Assembly: GCF_026711005.1 (NCBI RefSeq)
Contig: NZ_JAPPVJ010000007.1
Coordinates: forward strand, 124,001-188,000
Length of the DNA: 64,000 nt
From: Sphingobacterium sp. UT-1RO-CII-1
GTDB taxonomy: Bacteria > Bacteroidota > Bacteroidia > Sphingobacteriales > Sphingobacteriaceae
Direction: 5' to 3'
Position numbers and translations under genes: made by a program. The notes beneath the pieces were generated by a model. The model was not told the DNA's origin, did no database searches, and saw nothing but the letters and a program-made list of their open reading frames with translations. Positions 9,707-18,562 of this stretch are shown piece by piece; position 1 is the stretch's first letter; every line of letters starts with the position of its first letter.

Positions 9707-9810
9707 GCTTATAGAGAAAGGCAGAGGGAATAGACCCGATGAAGCCTTAGCAACCTGACACTTGTCAAGGTGCTACATTCTACTCCAAAAAATATTGGGG
9801 AAAGATAAGC
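9707..9810 (+). ncRNA. SAM-I (S-box) riboswitch upstream of metF
   Basis: The P1 stem GCTTAT (9707-9712) pairs perfectly with ATAAGC (9805-9810). Inside it lie the S-box core signatures AGAGGGA, GACCCGATGAAGCC and TTAGCAACC in the expected order, then the P3/P4 arms. S-adenosylmethionine binding to this aptamer normally represses methionine-cycle genes. The downstream gene is metF, about 140 nt away. A short hairpin ATAGG/CCTAT (9820-9832) and a T-rich stretch near 9860 follow, but I cannot assign a clear terminator or SD-masking expression platform. The remainder of the 311-bp rimM-metF gap holds nothing else I recognise. Confidence 0.9.
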
Positions 9811-9949
9811 TGAACAAACATAGGTGCCCTATTGTGCGTTTTCTCCTAAGCTATAGTGTTTTTTAAGTATGTGATATCTAAAGTTTCTTAAATTTTAATA
9901 TGGAAACTTGAGCTGTTGCATGAAAAAATAATGAGCAAAATATTTAAAA

Positions 9950-10906
9950 ATGAAGATTACAGAGCACATTAAAAATGCAAAAGGGAAAACCTTATTTTCT
10001 TTTGAATTATTGCCGCCGGCAAAGGGGCAAGGTATACAAAGTATTTTTCAAACGATGGATGAACTTATGGAGTTTAAGCCTCCTTTTATCGACGTTACCT
10101 ACCATCGTGAGGACTATTTGTATAAAGAGCATGGTAATGGATTGCTTGAAAGAGTTTCGTACCGTAAACGACCTGGAACTGTAGCTATTTGTGCAGCTAT
10201 TATTAATAAGTATAAAGTAGATGCTGTGCCACATTTAATTTGTGGAGGTTTTACAAAAGAGGAAACTGAAAATGCATTGATTGACTTAAATTTTTTAGGT
10301 ATCGATAATGTATTGGCATTACGCGGCGATGCGCAACGTGGTGAACCTAACTTTATACCTACACCTGGTGGACATGCTTATGCGACAGATTTATTGCAGC
10401 AGGTTGTGGATATGAATAATGGGAAATATCTGCACGAAGATGTGGAAAGCTCGGAAAAAACAGATTTCTGTGTAGGGGTGGCTGGCTATCCGGAGAAGCA
10501 TTTTGAATCGCCCAATTTTAACACAGATTTTAAATGGTTGAAAAAAAAGGTGGAGATGGGAGCCGAATTTATTGTTACACAGATGTTTTTTAATGTAGAT
10601 AAATACAAAGAGTTTGTAGTGAAGTGTAGAGATAACGGTATTCACGTGCCAATTATTCCAGGGCTAAAACCACTGACATCCAAGAAACAGTTGATTACCT
10701 TGCCTCGAGTATTTCACTTAGATATTCCGGAAGAGTTGAGCGATGCGGTAGATAGTTGTAAAAACAATGCAGATGTTCGAGCTGTGGGGCAGGAATGGCT
10801 CGTGCAGCAGTGTAAAGAATTAATTGATTTTGGAGCGCCTGTTTTACACTTTTATACGATGAGTAATCCGGGGCCAACGAAAAAAATTGTTGAACAATTG
10901 GCTTAA
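9950..10906 (+). CDS. metF: 5,10-methylenetetrahydrofolate reductase
   Basis: The 318-residue protein has MetF-type features: the N-terminal FSFELLPPAKG barrel strand with the catalytic Glu, the VDVTYH-like FIDVTYHRED segment, LALRGDAQRGEP (the flavin-contacting LRGD motif) and VAGYPEKHFESPN. It reduces methylene-THF to methyl-THF with FAD, supplying methyl groups to methionine synthase in the cytoplasm. It is preceded by a SAM-I riboswitch, so repression by high SAM is expected. A terminator shared with the convergent gene follows at once. Confidence 0.95.
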   Translation: MKITEHIKNAKGKTLFSFELLPPAKGQGIQSIFQTMDELMEFKPPFIDVTYHREDYLYKEHGNGLLERVSYRKRPGTVAICAAIINKYKVDAVPHLICGGFTKEETENALIDLNFLGIDNVLALRGDAQRGEPNFIPTPGGHAYATDLLQQVVDMNNGKYLHEDVESSEKTDFCVGVAGYPEKHFESPNFNTDFKWLKKKVEMGAEFIVTQMFFNVDKYKEFVVKCRDNGIHVPIIPGLKPLTSKKQLITLPRVFHLDIPEELSDAVDSCKNNADVRAVGQEWLVQQCKELIDFGAPVLHFYTMSNPGPTKKIVEQLA

Positions 10907-10913
10907 AATAAGA

Positions 10914-10940
10914 AACCCTGCGTTTAAGCGCAGGGTTCTT
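10914..10940. terminator. Bidirectional terminator between metF and convergent OMP gene
   Basis: A perfect 9-bp stem, AACCCTGCG (10914-10922) with CGCAGGGTT (10929-10937), has a 6-nt loop and is flanked by AAGAA/TTCTT, which serves both strands. Confidence 0.8.
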
Positions 10941-10968
10941 AATATAAAGATATGATGGTTTGGAGTTT

Positions 10969-11559
10969 TTAAAAAACATACTTTAACCCGAACTTCATTC
11001 CGTTTAGAAAGCCTGAGTTTAGACCAAAGTTAAAGTCATTTGAAGCATCGCCTCCTTTTGGTTTTACTGAAGACCAACTCGCTATACCAAAACTTGCTTC
11101 AATAGAAAAGTTTTTACTTAAGAAATAGTCAATACCTGGCGAAATCTCAAAACCATAACCAGTATATTTTGTTTCTGTTTTAGTGCCATTTGTTGGTTCT
11201 GTTGTGTTTTTTCCGAATGCTAATGGAACTGCAGCTTGACCAAAGATTAAAAAATTGTCTGTAACCGCCCAGTATTTACGAGCTAAAGGTTGCACAATAA
11301 AAGTTCCTTCTTTAAGTGTTAGTGTTGCATCAGTTTCATTTTTGGAACCTAAATAACCTATTCCTAAACCTACAGCTGTTGTAGGGGCTACGAATGTACC
11401 AACCACAGGTAGAATACTGTAGTTTTTTATGTCGCCATCAGATTTTGTCCCATAGCTGGCTTCTCCTAAAATAAACCATTTACCTTTGAAGCCTTGAGCA
11501 CTAACAGTTGTTGTGCCTAATACAAGAAGTGCTGCGATTGATAAAAATATATTTTTCAT
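10969..11559 (-). CDS. Outer-membrane beta-barrel protein (porin-like family)
   Basis: The 196-residue protein has an N-terminal signal peptide (MKNIFLSIAALLVLGTTTVSAQ, cleavage after Ala-x-Ala-like VSA) and then alternating amphipathic strands rich in Gly and aromatic residues. It ends in GMKFGLKYVF, with a C-terminal Phe typical of barrel proteins inserted by BAM. It resembles the short opacity/OmpW-like barrels of Bacteroidota. Substrate or role cannot be read from the sequence. A -7 box lies just upstream at 11583-11590. Confidence 0.8.
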   Translation of the reverse strand: MKNIFLSIAALLVLGTTTVSAQGFKGKWFILGEASYGTKSDGDIKNYSILPVVGTFVAPTTAVGLGIGYLGSKNETDATLTLKEGTFIVQPLARKYWAVTDNFLIFGQAAVPLAFGKNTTEPTNGTKTETKYTGYGFEISPGIDYFLSKNFSIEASFGIASWSSVKPKGGDASNDFNFGLNSGFLNGMKFGLKYVF

Positions 11560-11582
11560 AATATTAACATTTGTTTGATAGT

Positions 11583-11590
11583 CAAATGTA
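11583..11590 (-). promoter_or_regulatory. -7 box of the outer-membrane protein gene
   Basis: On the minus strand this reads TACATTTG, a full TAnnTTTG match, 24 nt before the start codon. No clear -33 TTTG was found at the normal distance. Confidence 0.5.
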
Positions 11591-11770
11591 CGCAGCTATT
11601 TGTAACAGAAATATGACTTTAATCAGGTTAATATATGAGCTTTAAGCGTTTATAGTAGTTGTTTCACGTGTTATTAAAAACAGCTTGTCAAGGGAAGTAA
11701 TGGATATTTTGTCCGAGCAGGGAAAGAGGTGATGAGTTTAGAGTAGTTTGGGCAACTATTTTTATAGAAG

Positions 11771-11823
11771 AAAGAGTTTTATCATTTTGAAACTTGTTCC
11801 AAAATGATAAAACTCTTTTTATA
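11771..11823. terminator. Long perfect inverted repeat, terminator of glnS
   Basis: A 19-bp perfect stem (11771-11789 with 11800-11818) encloses a 10-nt loop. It begins with AAAGAG and ends with CTCTTT, and lies 6 bp beyond the glnS stop codon. T-rich flanks occur on both sides, with the stronger tract on the plus strand. Confidence 0.8.
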
Positions 11824-13494
11824 TTAACCTTTTTTTATTTCTTTCGCCCAAGAGTCTTTTAGTGTTACTGTACGGTTGAATACGAGTTTATCACTATTTG
11901 ATGAGGTGTCTAAGGTAAAATAGCCCAAGCGAATAAATTGATATCCTGTGCCGGCTTCAGCATGTACTAAATCAGGCTCTATATATGCCTTTTCTATTGC
12001 TGTTAAGCTATTTGGATTAATGGAGGATTTAAAGTCTTCTGCTGCCATAGGGTCTTCGTCGTTAAAAAGACGATCGTACAGGCGGACTTCCGCTTCCTTT
12101 GCATGAGGCACAGAAACCCAATGTATGGTTCCTTTTACTTTTAAACCGGAAGTATCTTCTCCTGATTTTGAAGTAGGCACATATGTACAGTGAACTTCTG
12201 TTACTTTTCCTTGTTCGTCTTTAACATAGTCGTGGCATTGTACAATATAGCCATGTTTTAAACGGGCAGATAAGCCAGGGCCTAAGCGGAAGAATTTTTT
12301 AGGAGGCTCCTCCATAAAATCATCACGTTCGATCCACAGTTCTTTACTGAAAGGTATGATACGAGAGCCTCCTCCATTTTCAGCTTCTGGATTGTTTTCT
12401 CCGATTAACTCTTCAACTTGTCCCTCAGGGTAGTTGGTAATTATTAATTTGATAGGGTCAAGTACAGCCATGCGTCTAAGAGCTGTCTTGTTGAGGTCTT
12501 CCCGTATACAGAATTCTAAAAGACCTACATCAATCATGTTTTCTCGTTTCTGTACACCAATGCGTTCGCAAAAATCGCGTATAGACGCAGGCGTGTAGCC
12601 ACGTCTCCTTAAACCGGATATGGTAGGCATACGAGGGTCATCCCAACTTTCAACATGACCTTCATTTACTAATTGTAAAAGTCTACGTTTACTCATAACG
12701 GTATACGTTAAGTTTAAACGTGCAAATTCATATTGTCTTGAAGGGAATATCTCTAACTCTTCGATTAGCCAATCGTATAATGGACGATGAGGTATAAATT
12801 CTACTGTACAGATTGAATGTGTTATCTTTTCGATAGAATCAGATTGCCCATGTGCAAAATCATACATAGGATAGATACACCAATCATTTCCTGTACGATG
12901 GTGATGTGCATGTTTTATACGATATATGATAGGATCGCGCAAATGCATATTAGGGCTTGCTAAATCGATTTTAGCCCGTAATACCTTTTCACCATCTTTA
13001 TATTTACCTTCTCGCATCGCTTGAAATAGGCTTAGATTTTCTTCTATGCTACGGCTGCGGTCAGGAGTTGGTTTACCTGGTTCTGTAGGCGTGCCTTTGG
13101 CGGCAGCAATTTCTTCAGAAGTACTGCTGTCTACATAAGCTAGTCCTTTTTTTATAAGGTTAACAGCATATTCATAAAGCGTTTCAAAATAGTCAGATGT
13201 ATAGAGTTCTTCTTCCCATTGGAACCCTAACCACTGTATATCCCTTTTTATGCTTTCTACATATTCGGTCTCTTCGGTTACTGGGTTGGTATCGTCAAAA
13301 CGCAAGTTTGTTTTGCCGTTATATTTTATCCCTAAGCCGAAATTAAGACAGATTGATTTGGCATGGCCGATATGTAGATAACCATTTGGTTCAGGAGGGA
13401 ATCTAGTCAATACACGACCATCATGAGTCCCTTTACGAAGATCTTCTTCGATAATTTCTTCGATAAAATTTAGTGGTTTTTCTTCATTTAACAT
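11824..13494 (-). CDS. glnS: Glutaminyl-tRNA synthetase
   Basis: This 556-residue class I synthetase carries the HIGH-type signature [17 protein letters not shown] at about residues 28-44 and the KMSKS-type motif TVMSKRRL. It has GlnRS-specific FDDTNP and the C-terminal anticodon-binding beta-barrels. Length matches bacterial GlnRS (about 550). It charges tRNA-Gln with glutamine directly. A TAACTTTG box ends 5 bp before the ATG, which suggests a leaderless or nearly leaderless mRNA. Confidence 0.96.
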   Translation of the reverse strand: MLNEEKPLNFIEEIIEEDLRKGTHDGRVLTRFPPEPNGYLHIGHAKSICLNFGLGIKYNGKTNLRFDDTNPVTEETEYVESIKRDIQWLGFQWEEELYTSDYFETLYEYAVNLIKKGLAYVDSSTSEEIAAAKGTPTEPGKPTPDRSRSIEENLSLFQAMREGKYKDGEKVLRAKIDLASPNMHLRDPIIYRIKHAHHHRTGNDWCIYPMYDFAHGQSDSIEKITHSICTVEFIPHRPLYDWLIEELEIFPSRQYEFARLNLTYTVMSKRRLLQLVNEGHVESWDDPRMPTISGLRRRGYTPASIRDFCERIGVQKRENMIDVGLLEFCIREDLNKTALRRMAVLDPIKLIITNYPEGQVEELIGENNPEAENGGGSRIIPFSKELWIERDDFMEEPPKKFFRLGPGLSARLKHGYIVQCHDYVKDEQGKVTEVHCTYVPTSKSGEDTSGLKVKGTIHWVSVPHAKEAEVRLYDRLFNDEDPMAAEDFKSSINPNSLTAIEKAYIEPDLVHAEAGTGYQFIRLGYFTLDTSSNSDKLVFNRTVTLKDSWAKEIKKG

Positions 13495-13498
13495 AGTA

Positions 13499-13506
13499 CA
13501 AAGTTA
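13499..13506 (-). promoter_or_regulatory. -7 box abutting the glnS start codon
   Basis: The minus strand reads TAACTTTG, a full TAnnTTTG match, ending 4 nt before the glnS ATG. No -33 TTTG was recognised. Confidence 0.45.
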
Positions 13507-13642
13507 AATATTTATAGTCGATATATCGTGTTGTCGTATAAAATTAATACTTCGGTTTAATTTCTGTATTTTTAAAGCTGATTTGTTCTGTAAATTGGCG
13601 ATACAAAAGAGTTTACGTGATTATGATACTATATAAAAACAT

Positions 13643-14917
13643 ATGAAGAAAGGGTTGTTATTTTATGTTGGGCTGTTGAGTGTGTTAGTTGTAAGTGCAC
13701 AAAAAGTGAAAAAACCTAGTGTTTTAATTTATGGTGAAAATGTCGCCGCCTTTGCTGCAGCTATGCAGAGTGCTAAATCGGATGTTCCTACATTATGGGT
13801 TGTTAGTAGTAGTACAATTGCAGACGATTTTTTATTAGGAACGAATTCTATTGATAATACTTTTTTTAGTGATGGAGGAGTATGGATGGATTTGTTAATG
13901 GAAATGTCTGGGTCAGGTAGTCGATCGGACTCTCTAGCAAGAGTGGTAAAAGCGAATTTGCGATCAGATTCTTTGATAAACGCTGTGTTAAGGATGATAA
14001 AGGAACAAAAAAACCTGACCGTTATTTATGATACACAGTTAAAATCGTTGAAGCATAATAAAAAATACTGGTCGGTCGGTTTAGGCAATAAAAAACGGTT
14101 AAATGTTCGAGTTGTTGCTGATTTGTCAAGGACACAGGATTTAAGAAAGTTGGTTTGGAGTCATGAAGATGTTAGCAATGAGAGAAAGATTAGAAGGCTT
14201 AATGATTTTACAAGTAAGCAATTGCGTACTTTAATATGTTCGGGAGAATTGGATGGAGAATTGAAAGCTTTACAGTTATCAGACTTATTAGTTGGGGAAA
14301 AGGAAGGGTTTATTGATATGATTGGAAATGCTGAGCTTTTTCAGGGGAATGGGCAGAATATTCCGTTTTTGGCAGCTACGGGGCAGGCAATAGGGGCAAC
14401 AGCCGCTTACTTAGCCTTTTTTAAAACAACAGCGGATAAGATTGAAGTGAGAAAGTTGCAAAATGAATTGTTAACCTTCGGTATGCGAATACTACCTTAT
14501 CAAGATGTACCTGTAGAGGATATTCATTTTGTAGCTATTCAGAAAGTGGGGTTAGCAACGGTGCTGGATAGAGAAAAGATAAACTTGTCTTTTAATCTGC
14601 AGCGTGATGATGATGTGAGCTATGCAGAGACTAGAGTCGTTTTAGAGGAAATCTATAGCCGTGCACAGCTCTGGCGTGTGAGCCGGGAGGATGACCGTTT
14701 TACGTGGGATAATTTTATTGATTTTGTACAATTTGTAGGTTTAAAGGGGAATGAAGTTCGTCGTCAGGTAGAGAAAGACTGGTCTGATAAGCTTGGGTTT
14801 GAGGGGGCTTTTGATGGAGATGCTGGGGTAACGCGGTATCAATTTTCAGTAATTTTGGATAAATATGCTAGTCCTTATAGCGTAAATATCACTCATGATG
14901 GAAGTTTTCAATATTAA
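13643..14917 (+). CDS. Secreted, degenerate FAD-dependent-oxidoreductase-like protein
   Basis: The 424-residue protein has a signal peptide (MKKGLLFYVGLLSVLVVSAQ). Its overall plan matches the FAD_oxidored-like proteins of Bacteroidota: a first beta strand and turn, KPSVLIYGENVAAFAAAMQSA (residues 24-44); a mid strand, RVVADLS (156-162); and the C-terminal cofactor helix FLAATGQAIGATAAYLA (242-258). In place of the usual GGTPAG-type loop it has G31-E-N-V-A-A, and the IDATG segment is replaced by VADLS. FAD binding is therefore doubtful. The C-terminus (TRYQFSVILDKY) resembles the small helical domain that ends this family. It may be a pseudo-enzyme or a divergent subfamily. It ends in a hairpin shared with the convergent carbonic anhydrase gene. 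Confidence 0.6.
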   Translation: MKKGLLFYVGLLSVLVVSAQKVKKPSVLIYGENVAAFAAAMQSAKSDVPTLWVVSSSTIADDFLLGTNSIDNTFFSDGGVWMDLLMEMSGSGSRSDSLARVVKANLRSDSLINAVLRMIKEQKNLTVIYDTQLKSLKHNKKYWSVGLGNKKRLNVRVVADLSRTQDLRKLVWSHEDVSNERKIRRLNDFTSKQLRTLICSGELDGELKALQLSDLLVGEKEGFIDMIGNAELFQGNGQNIPFLAATGQAIGATAAYLAFFKTTADKIEVRKLQNELLTFGMRILPYQDVPVEDIHFVAIQKVGLATVLDREKINLSFNLQRDDDVSYAETRVVLEEIYSRAQLWRVSREDDRFTWDNFIDFVQFVGLKGNEVRRQVEKDWSDKLGFEGAFDGDAGVTRYQFSVILDKYASPYSVNITHDGSFQY

Positions 14918-14948
14918 GCCTGTCTAGCATGAGCGGCAGGCTTAATAT
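14911..14948. terminator. Bidirectional terminator overlapping the stop codon
   Basis: A perfect 12-bp stem, ATATTAAGCCTG (14911-14922) with CAGGCTTAATAT (14937-14948), overlaps the TAA of the upstream gene and ends 2 bp before the can stop codon. It is followed by TTTTATTT. Confidence 0.8.
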
Positions 14949-14949
14949 T

Positions 14950-15597
14950 TTATTTGAAAGCAAATACTTTCCCTAAGGATTCATTGCTTATAAAGGTATT
15001 GTTCAAGTCTATTAATTGACCTGTACTAATATTAATAACCATGCCGTGAATAGCAAGTGGTTGATCGATTTTCCATGCATTTTGTACTATTGATGTGGTG
15101 CATAAATTGAAAACCTGCTCACGGACATTGAGTTCGACGAGTTTGTCAGTTTTAGCTTCCATACTTTCGATTGCATCTATTTCTTTGGCATGTAAGCGAT
15201 AGACGTCTTTGATATGACAAAGCCAGTTATCAATAATGCCATATTGTTGTCGGCTTAAAGCAGCAGTAACTCCACCACAACCATAATGACCAGCTACAAT
15301 AATATGTTTTACTTTAAGCACGTTTACTGCATAATCGAGTACAGAGAGCATACTCATATCAGAATGTACACAGATGTTTGCTATATTACGATGAACGAAT
15401 ACTTCACCGGGTTTAGTACCTGTTAATTCGTTAGCAGGAACTCGACTATCGGCACAACCTATCCACAGTATTTCTGGGTTTTGCCCCTTAGCAAGTTGTT
15501 GAAAACGACCGGTTTTGTCGTTTTTTACGAGGTCCATCCAGCAGTTGTTTCCCTCTAATATTTTTTCTAGACCTAGTTTGAGCTCTTTGTTATGCAT
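14950..15597 (-). CDS. can: Beta-class carbonic anhydrase
   Basis: The 215-residue protein has the zinc ligands and catalytic dyad of beta-carbonic anhydrases: WIGCADSRVPANE (Cys48, Asp50, Arg52) and VAGHYGCGG (His104, Cys107). It interconverts CO2 and bicarbonate in the cytoplasm, feeding carboxylases of fatty acid, arginine/pyrimidine and anaplerotic metabolism. It is a single gene, convergent with its left neighbour. No signal peptide is visible. Confidence 0.94.
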   Translation of the reverse strand: MHNKELKLGLEKILEGNNCWMDLVKNDKTGRFQQLAKGQNPEILWIGCADSRVPANELTGTKPGEVFVHRNIANICVHSDMSMLSVLDYAVNVLKVKHIIVAGHYGCGGVTAALSRQQYGIIDNWLCHIKDVYRLHAKEIDAIESMEAKTDKLVELNVREQVFNLCTTSIVQNAWKIDQPLAIHGMVINISTGQLIDLNNTFISNESLGKVFAFK

Positions 15598-15914
15598 CTT
15601 TTATTTCTTTTCGGTATTAGCGGATAAAAATCTTGGCAAGTTACAGGAATAATAATTGTCTACCAATATTTTTTTTGAATGTGGTTCTTCTGACCCTCAT
15701 TAGCTTTCTATAGGCTTTTAGCTTAACTCCAATGTGGAGGAAAAATAATAAGAGATTTTGGGTAATATAATAAAGATGCTTGTTTTTTGTTAGAATGATT
15801 ATGGGTTAATGTTGTGCTATGTTTAAGTTTTGATATCTTTATTTGTTGAATGCTTGCTTGTTTTTTAAATTAGAGTAAACTTGCATGTTTTGAAGATCAT
15901 TTAATTAGTTAATT
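15598..15914. other. Divergent intergenic region, can / HerA-like gene
   Basis: This 317-bp AT-rich region between two divergent genes holds no ORF or repeat. A small stem CTCCA/TGGAG occurs at 15727-15739. No full TAnnTTTG box was found on either strand; TAAACTTG, starting near 15874, is the closest match for the plus-strand gene. Confidence 0.5.
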
Positions 15915-17465
15915 ATGATTTCTAATAAAGAAGATTTTATAGAGAAAATTAAGAATTCTTATAAGCCTAAAGGAGCTTTTATTCATTTAGGAGCAGGTAT
16001 TCTTGAAGGACAGGTTGTAACGGATGCTGAGGTGAATTTGGCACTAAAGATGATGAACCGACATGGACTTATTGCCGGAGCGACAGGTACAGGTAAAACA
16101 CGGACCTTACAGTTGATTGCCGAACAGTTATCTGATGCGGGAGTTCCTGTTTTCATGTTAGATGTGAAAGGTGATGTTTCAGGACTTGCTGAGCCTGGCA
16201 CTACAAATGAAGCTTTGCTGGAGCGAGGAAGACTTGTTGGCATACCGTTTGAACCGTCAAATTTTCCTATAGAAGTGTTTTCTTTAAGCGGTAAACTGGG
16301 GGCGCCCATGCGCTTGACAGTAGAAGATTTTGGTCCGGTTTTATTATCGCGGATTTTAGATCTTAATGAAACTCAGACAGGTGTGCTTGCAGCTATTTTT
16401 AAGTATGCAGATGATCAAAAATGGCCAATTGTAGATTTGAATGATTTAAAAAAGCTACTTTCTTATTTGTCAGAAGGGCCAGGGGCAGCAGAGATAAAAG
16501 AAGAATATGGAAAAATAAGTACGGCTACTTCGGGCACTATTCTTCGGAAAATTGTGGCAGTTGAACAACAGGGAGTAGGACATATTTTTGGGGAAAAAGA
16601 GTTTGATATCAATGATTTGTTTAATAAGGTAGATGGTAAAGGTGTTATTACATTATTGAATATCTCAGATATACAGGATCAACCTTTGTTATTTTCTACT
16701 TTTTTATTGAGCTTATTGGCGCAGTTGTTTAAAAAATTGCCAGAAGTTGGTGATTTAGATAAACCAAAATTGGTTTTCTTTTTTGATGAAGCTCATCTTC
16801 TTTTTAATGGTGCTTCGAAAGCTTTTTTGAGCCAGATCGAGCAGATTGTGAGACTAATCCGTTCAAAAGGGGTGGGTGTTTTCTTTTGTACACAAGCTGC
16901 GACGGACATCCCTCCCTCTGTATTAGGACAGTTGGGTAATCGTATACAACATGCTTTGAGAGCTTTTACTCCCAATGATGCGGATAACCTACGCAAGACA
17001 GTAAAAACTTACCCTAGCTCAGATTTTTATGAGATAGATAAAGTATTAACTTCTTTAGGAACAGGACAAGCTTTAGTAACAGTACTAAACGATAAAGGGA
17101 TCCCGACAGAGGTTGTTGCTACACATTTGGTGCCAGCGCGAGCTGTAATGGGACCAGCTTCACCTCAGACCTATAGTAGTATTGTTAGTGGGTCTGAGTT
17201 TTATGCAAAGTATCAGCAACGTGTAGAAAGACGTAGTGCAGCAGAGATTGTAGATGAGAAAATGACTCAATTTAATTTAGAAAGAGAAAAGGAAGAAATA
17301 CGAAAAGAGGCTACTGCTGTTAATAAAAATGTTAGACGGAGTACAAGGCAGACTCCTATGGAAGCTGCAACAAATCAAGCTTCGAGAACTTTAGCACGAG
17401 AAGGAGCTAAGCTATTAGGAAAATTAGCTAACGGCATCTTAGATAGTATATTTAGGAAGAAGTAA
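15915..17465 (+). CDS. HerA-like ATPase, DUF853 (YjgR) family
   Basis: The 516-residue protein has Walker A GATGTGKTRTL at about residues 55-65 with the following VFMLDVKGDVSGLAEPG motif, and Walker B LVFFFDEAHLLF. This layout is diagnostic of the DUF853/YjgR branch of HerA/FtsK-like ATPases. Its natural substrate is unknown; relatives are hexameric DNA-translocase-like proteins. The C-terminal 90 residues are charged and Arg/Lys/Glu-rich, probably helical. It stands alone, with no NurA-type nuclease partner nearby. Confidence 0.85.
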   Translation: MISNKEDFIEKIKNSYKPKGAFIHLGAGILEGQVVTDAEVNLALKMMNRHGLIAGATGTGKTRTLQLIAEQLSDAGVPVFMLDVKGDVSGLAEPGTTNEALLERGRLVGIPFEPSNFPIEVFSLSGKLGAPMRLTVEDFGPVLLSRILDLNETQTGVLAAIFKYADDQKWPIVDLNDLKKLLSYLSEGPGAAEIKEEYGKISTATSGTILRKIVAVEQQGVGHIFGEKEFDINDLFNKVDGKGVITLLNISDIQDQPLLFSTFLLSLLAQLFKKLPEVGDLDKPKLVFFFDEAHLLFNGASKAFLSQIEQIVRLIRSKGVGVFFCTQAATDIPPSVLGQLGNRIQHALRAFTPNDADNLRKTVKTYPSSDFYEIDKVLTSLGTGQALVTVLNDKGIPTEVVATHLVPARAVMGPASPQTYSSIVSGSEFYAKYQQRVERRSAAEIVDEKMTQFNLEREKEEIRKEATAVNKNVRRSTRQTPMEAATNQASRTLAREGAKLLGKLANGILDSIFRKK

Positions 17466-17476
17466 AATAATATTTT

Positions 17477-17484
17477 TATCTTTG
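17477..17484 (+). promoter_or_regulatory. -7 box upstream of the sugar nucleotidyltransferase gene
   Basis: TATCTTTG, a full match to TAnnTTTG, begins 12 bp after the HerA-like gene's stop codon and gives a leader of about 35 nt. The -33 element is weak. Confidence 0.6.
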
Positions 17485-17526
17485 CAGACCTTTAAAAATT
17501 TATATAAATAGAATAATAAAAATATA

Positions 17527-18441
17527 ATGAATAAACCAACATTGTTAATTCTTGCGGCTGGAATGGCTAGTCGATACGGATCGTTAAAACAAATAGACTC
17601 TTTTGGACCACATGGGGAAACTATTATTGACTACTCTATTTACGATGCTATTCGTGCTGGTTTTGGTAAAGTTGTTTTTATTATCCGTGAGGAATTTGTT
17701 GATAAGATGCGTGAAGTTTTTGATGCTAAACTTGAGGGTAAGATTGAGGTAGACTATGCTTTTCAGAGCTATGACTTGAAGAAGTTTGGAATAGATAAAG
17801 AAATTGAACGTTCGAAACCATGGGGGACAGCGCATGCTGTTATGAGTGCGAAAAATCAAATAGATGGCCCTTTTTGTGTTATTAATGCTGATGATTTTTA
17901 TGGAGCAGATTCGTTTGATAAAATGGCAGAGTTTTTAAGATCAGAGGTGAGTGATACGAATATGGCCTTAATGGGTTTTCAGGTAGGTAATACGATGTCA
18001 GATCATGGTTATGTTTCAAGAGGTGTCTGTGAAGTGGATGAGAAAGGCTATATGTCTTCAGTAACAGAGCGTACGAATATATACTATACCCCAACAACTG
18101 ATGGCGACAAAAAAATTGTTTTTGAGGAGAATGAAAAGCAATATGATCTTAGCCCTGATGCACGTGTGTCTATGAATTTTTGGGGTTTTACACCTAAGGT
18201 GTTTGAGGTTGCAGAAAGTATGTTCGCTTCTTTTGTAGAAGAGAATGCTGACAACCCTAAGTCCGAATTTTTTATTCCTTCAGTACCGGATTATATGGTT
18301 AAACAGGGAATGGCGGATTTTTTAGTTATTCCGACGTCTTCTAAGTGGTTTGGCGTCACTTATAAAGAAGATAAAGAAATTGTACAAGAATCAATTTCTA
18401 AATTGATTGAGGAAGGAGCATACCCCGAAAAATTGTTTTAA
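17527..18441 (+). CDS. NDP-sugar pyrophosphorylase-like nucleotidyltransferase
   Basis: The 304-residue protein starts LLILAAGMASRYGSLKQID, a variant of the GxGxRxxPxxK signature of nucleotidyltransferase-fold sugar-1-phosphate nucleotidyltransferases. It carries CVINADDFYGADSF with the metal-binding Asp at the expected place. It probably makes an NDP-sugar from NTP and a sugar-1-phosphate. No acyltransferase or LbH domain follows, so the specificity (glucose, mannose or other) cannot be told. It is monocistronic, with its own promoter and terminator. Confidence 0.82.
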   Translation: MNKPTLLILAAGMASRYGSLKQIDSFGPHGETIIDYSIYDAIRAGFGKVVFIIREEFVDKMREVFDAKLEGKIEVDYAFQSYDLKKFGIDKEIERSKPWGTAHAVMSAKNQIDGPFCVINADDFYGADSFDKMAEFLRSEVSDTNMALMGFQVGNTMSDHGYVSRGVCEVDEKGYMSSVTERTNIYYTPTTDGDKKIVFEENEKQYDLSPDARVSMNFWGFTPKVFEVAESMFASFVEENADNPKSEFFIPSVPDYMVKQGMADFLVIPTSSKWFGVTYKEDKEIVQESISKLIEEGAYPEKLF

Positions 18442-18465
18442 GAATTGTAAATAAAATGATCAATA

Positions 18466-18497
18466 AAAAGCCACTTTTTTAAAAAGTGGCTTTTTTT
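18466..18497 (+). terminator. Intrinsic terminator of the nucleotidyltransferase gene
   Basis: Stem AAAAGCCACT (18466-18475) pairs with AGTGGCTTTT (18485-18494), extendable through the T/A run, followed by Ts. The same GCCACTTT stem recurs at 35162. Confidence 0.88.
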
Positions 18498-18504
18498 ATT
18501 TACA

Positions 18505-18545
18505 ATAAAAAAAAAGTCTCCCTCGAATTATTCGAGGGAGACTTT
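18505..18545 (-). terminator. Intrinsic terminator of dnaK
   Basis: A perfect 15-bp stem (18513-18527 with 18531-18545, core GTCTCCCTCGAA/TTCGAGGGAGAC) has a 3-nt loop. On the minus strand it is followed by a run of nine T. It lies 18 bp beyond the dnaK stop. Confidence 0.92.
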
Positions 18546-18562
18546 AGCAAAGATTTAAATGT

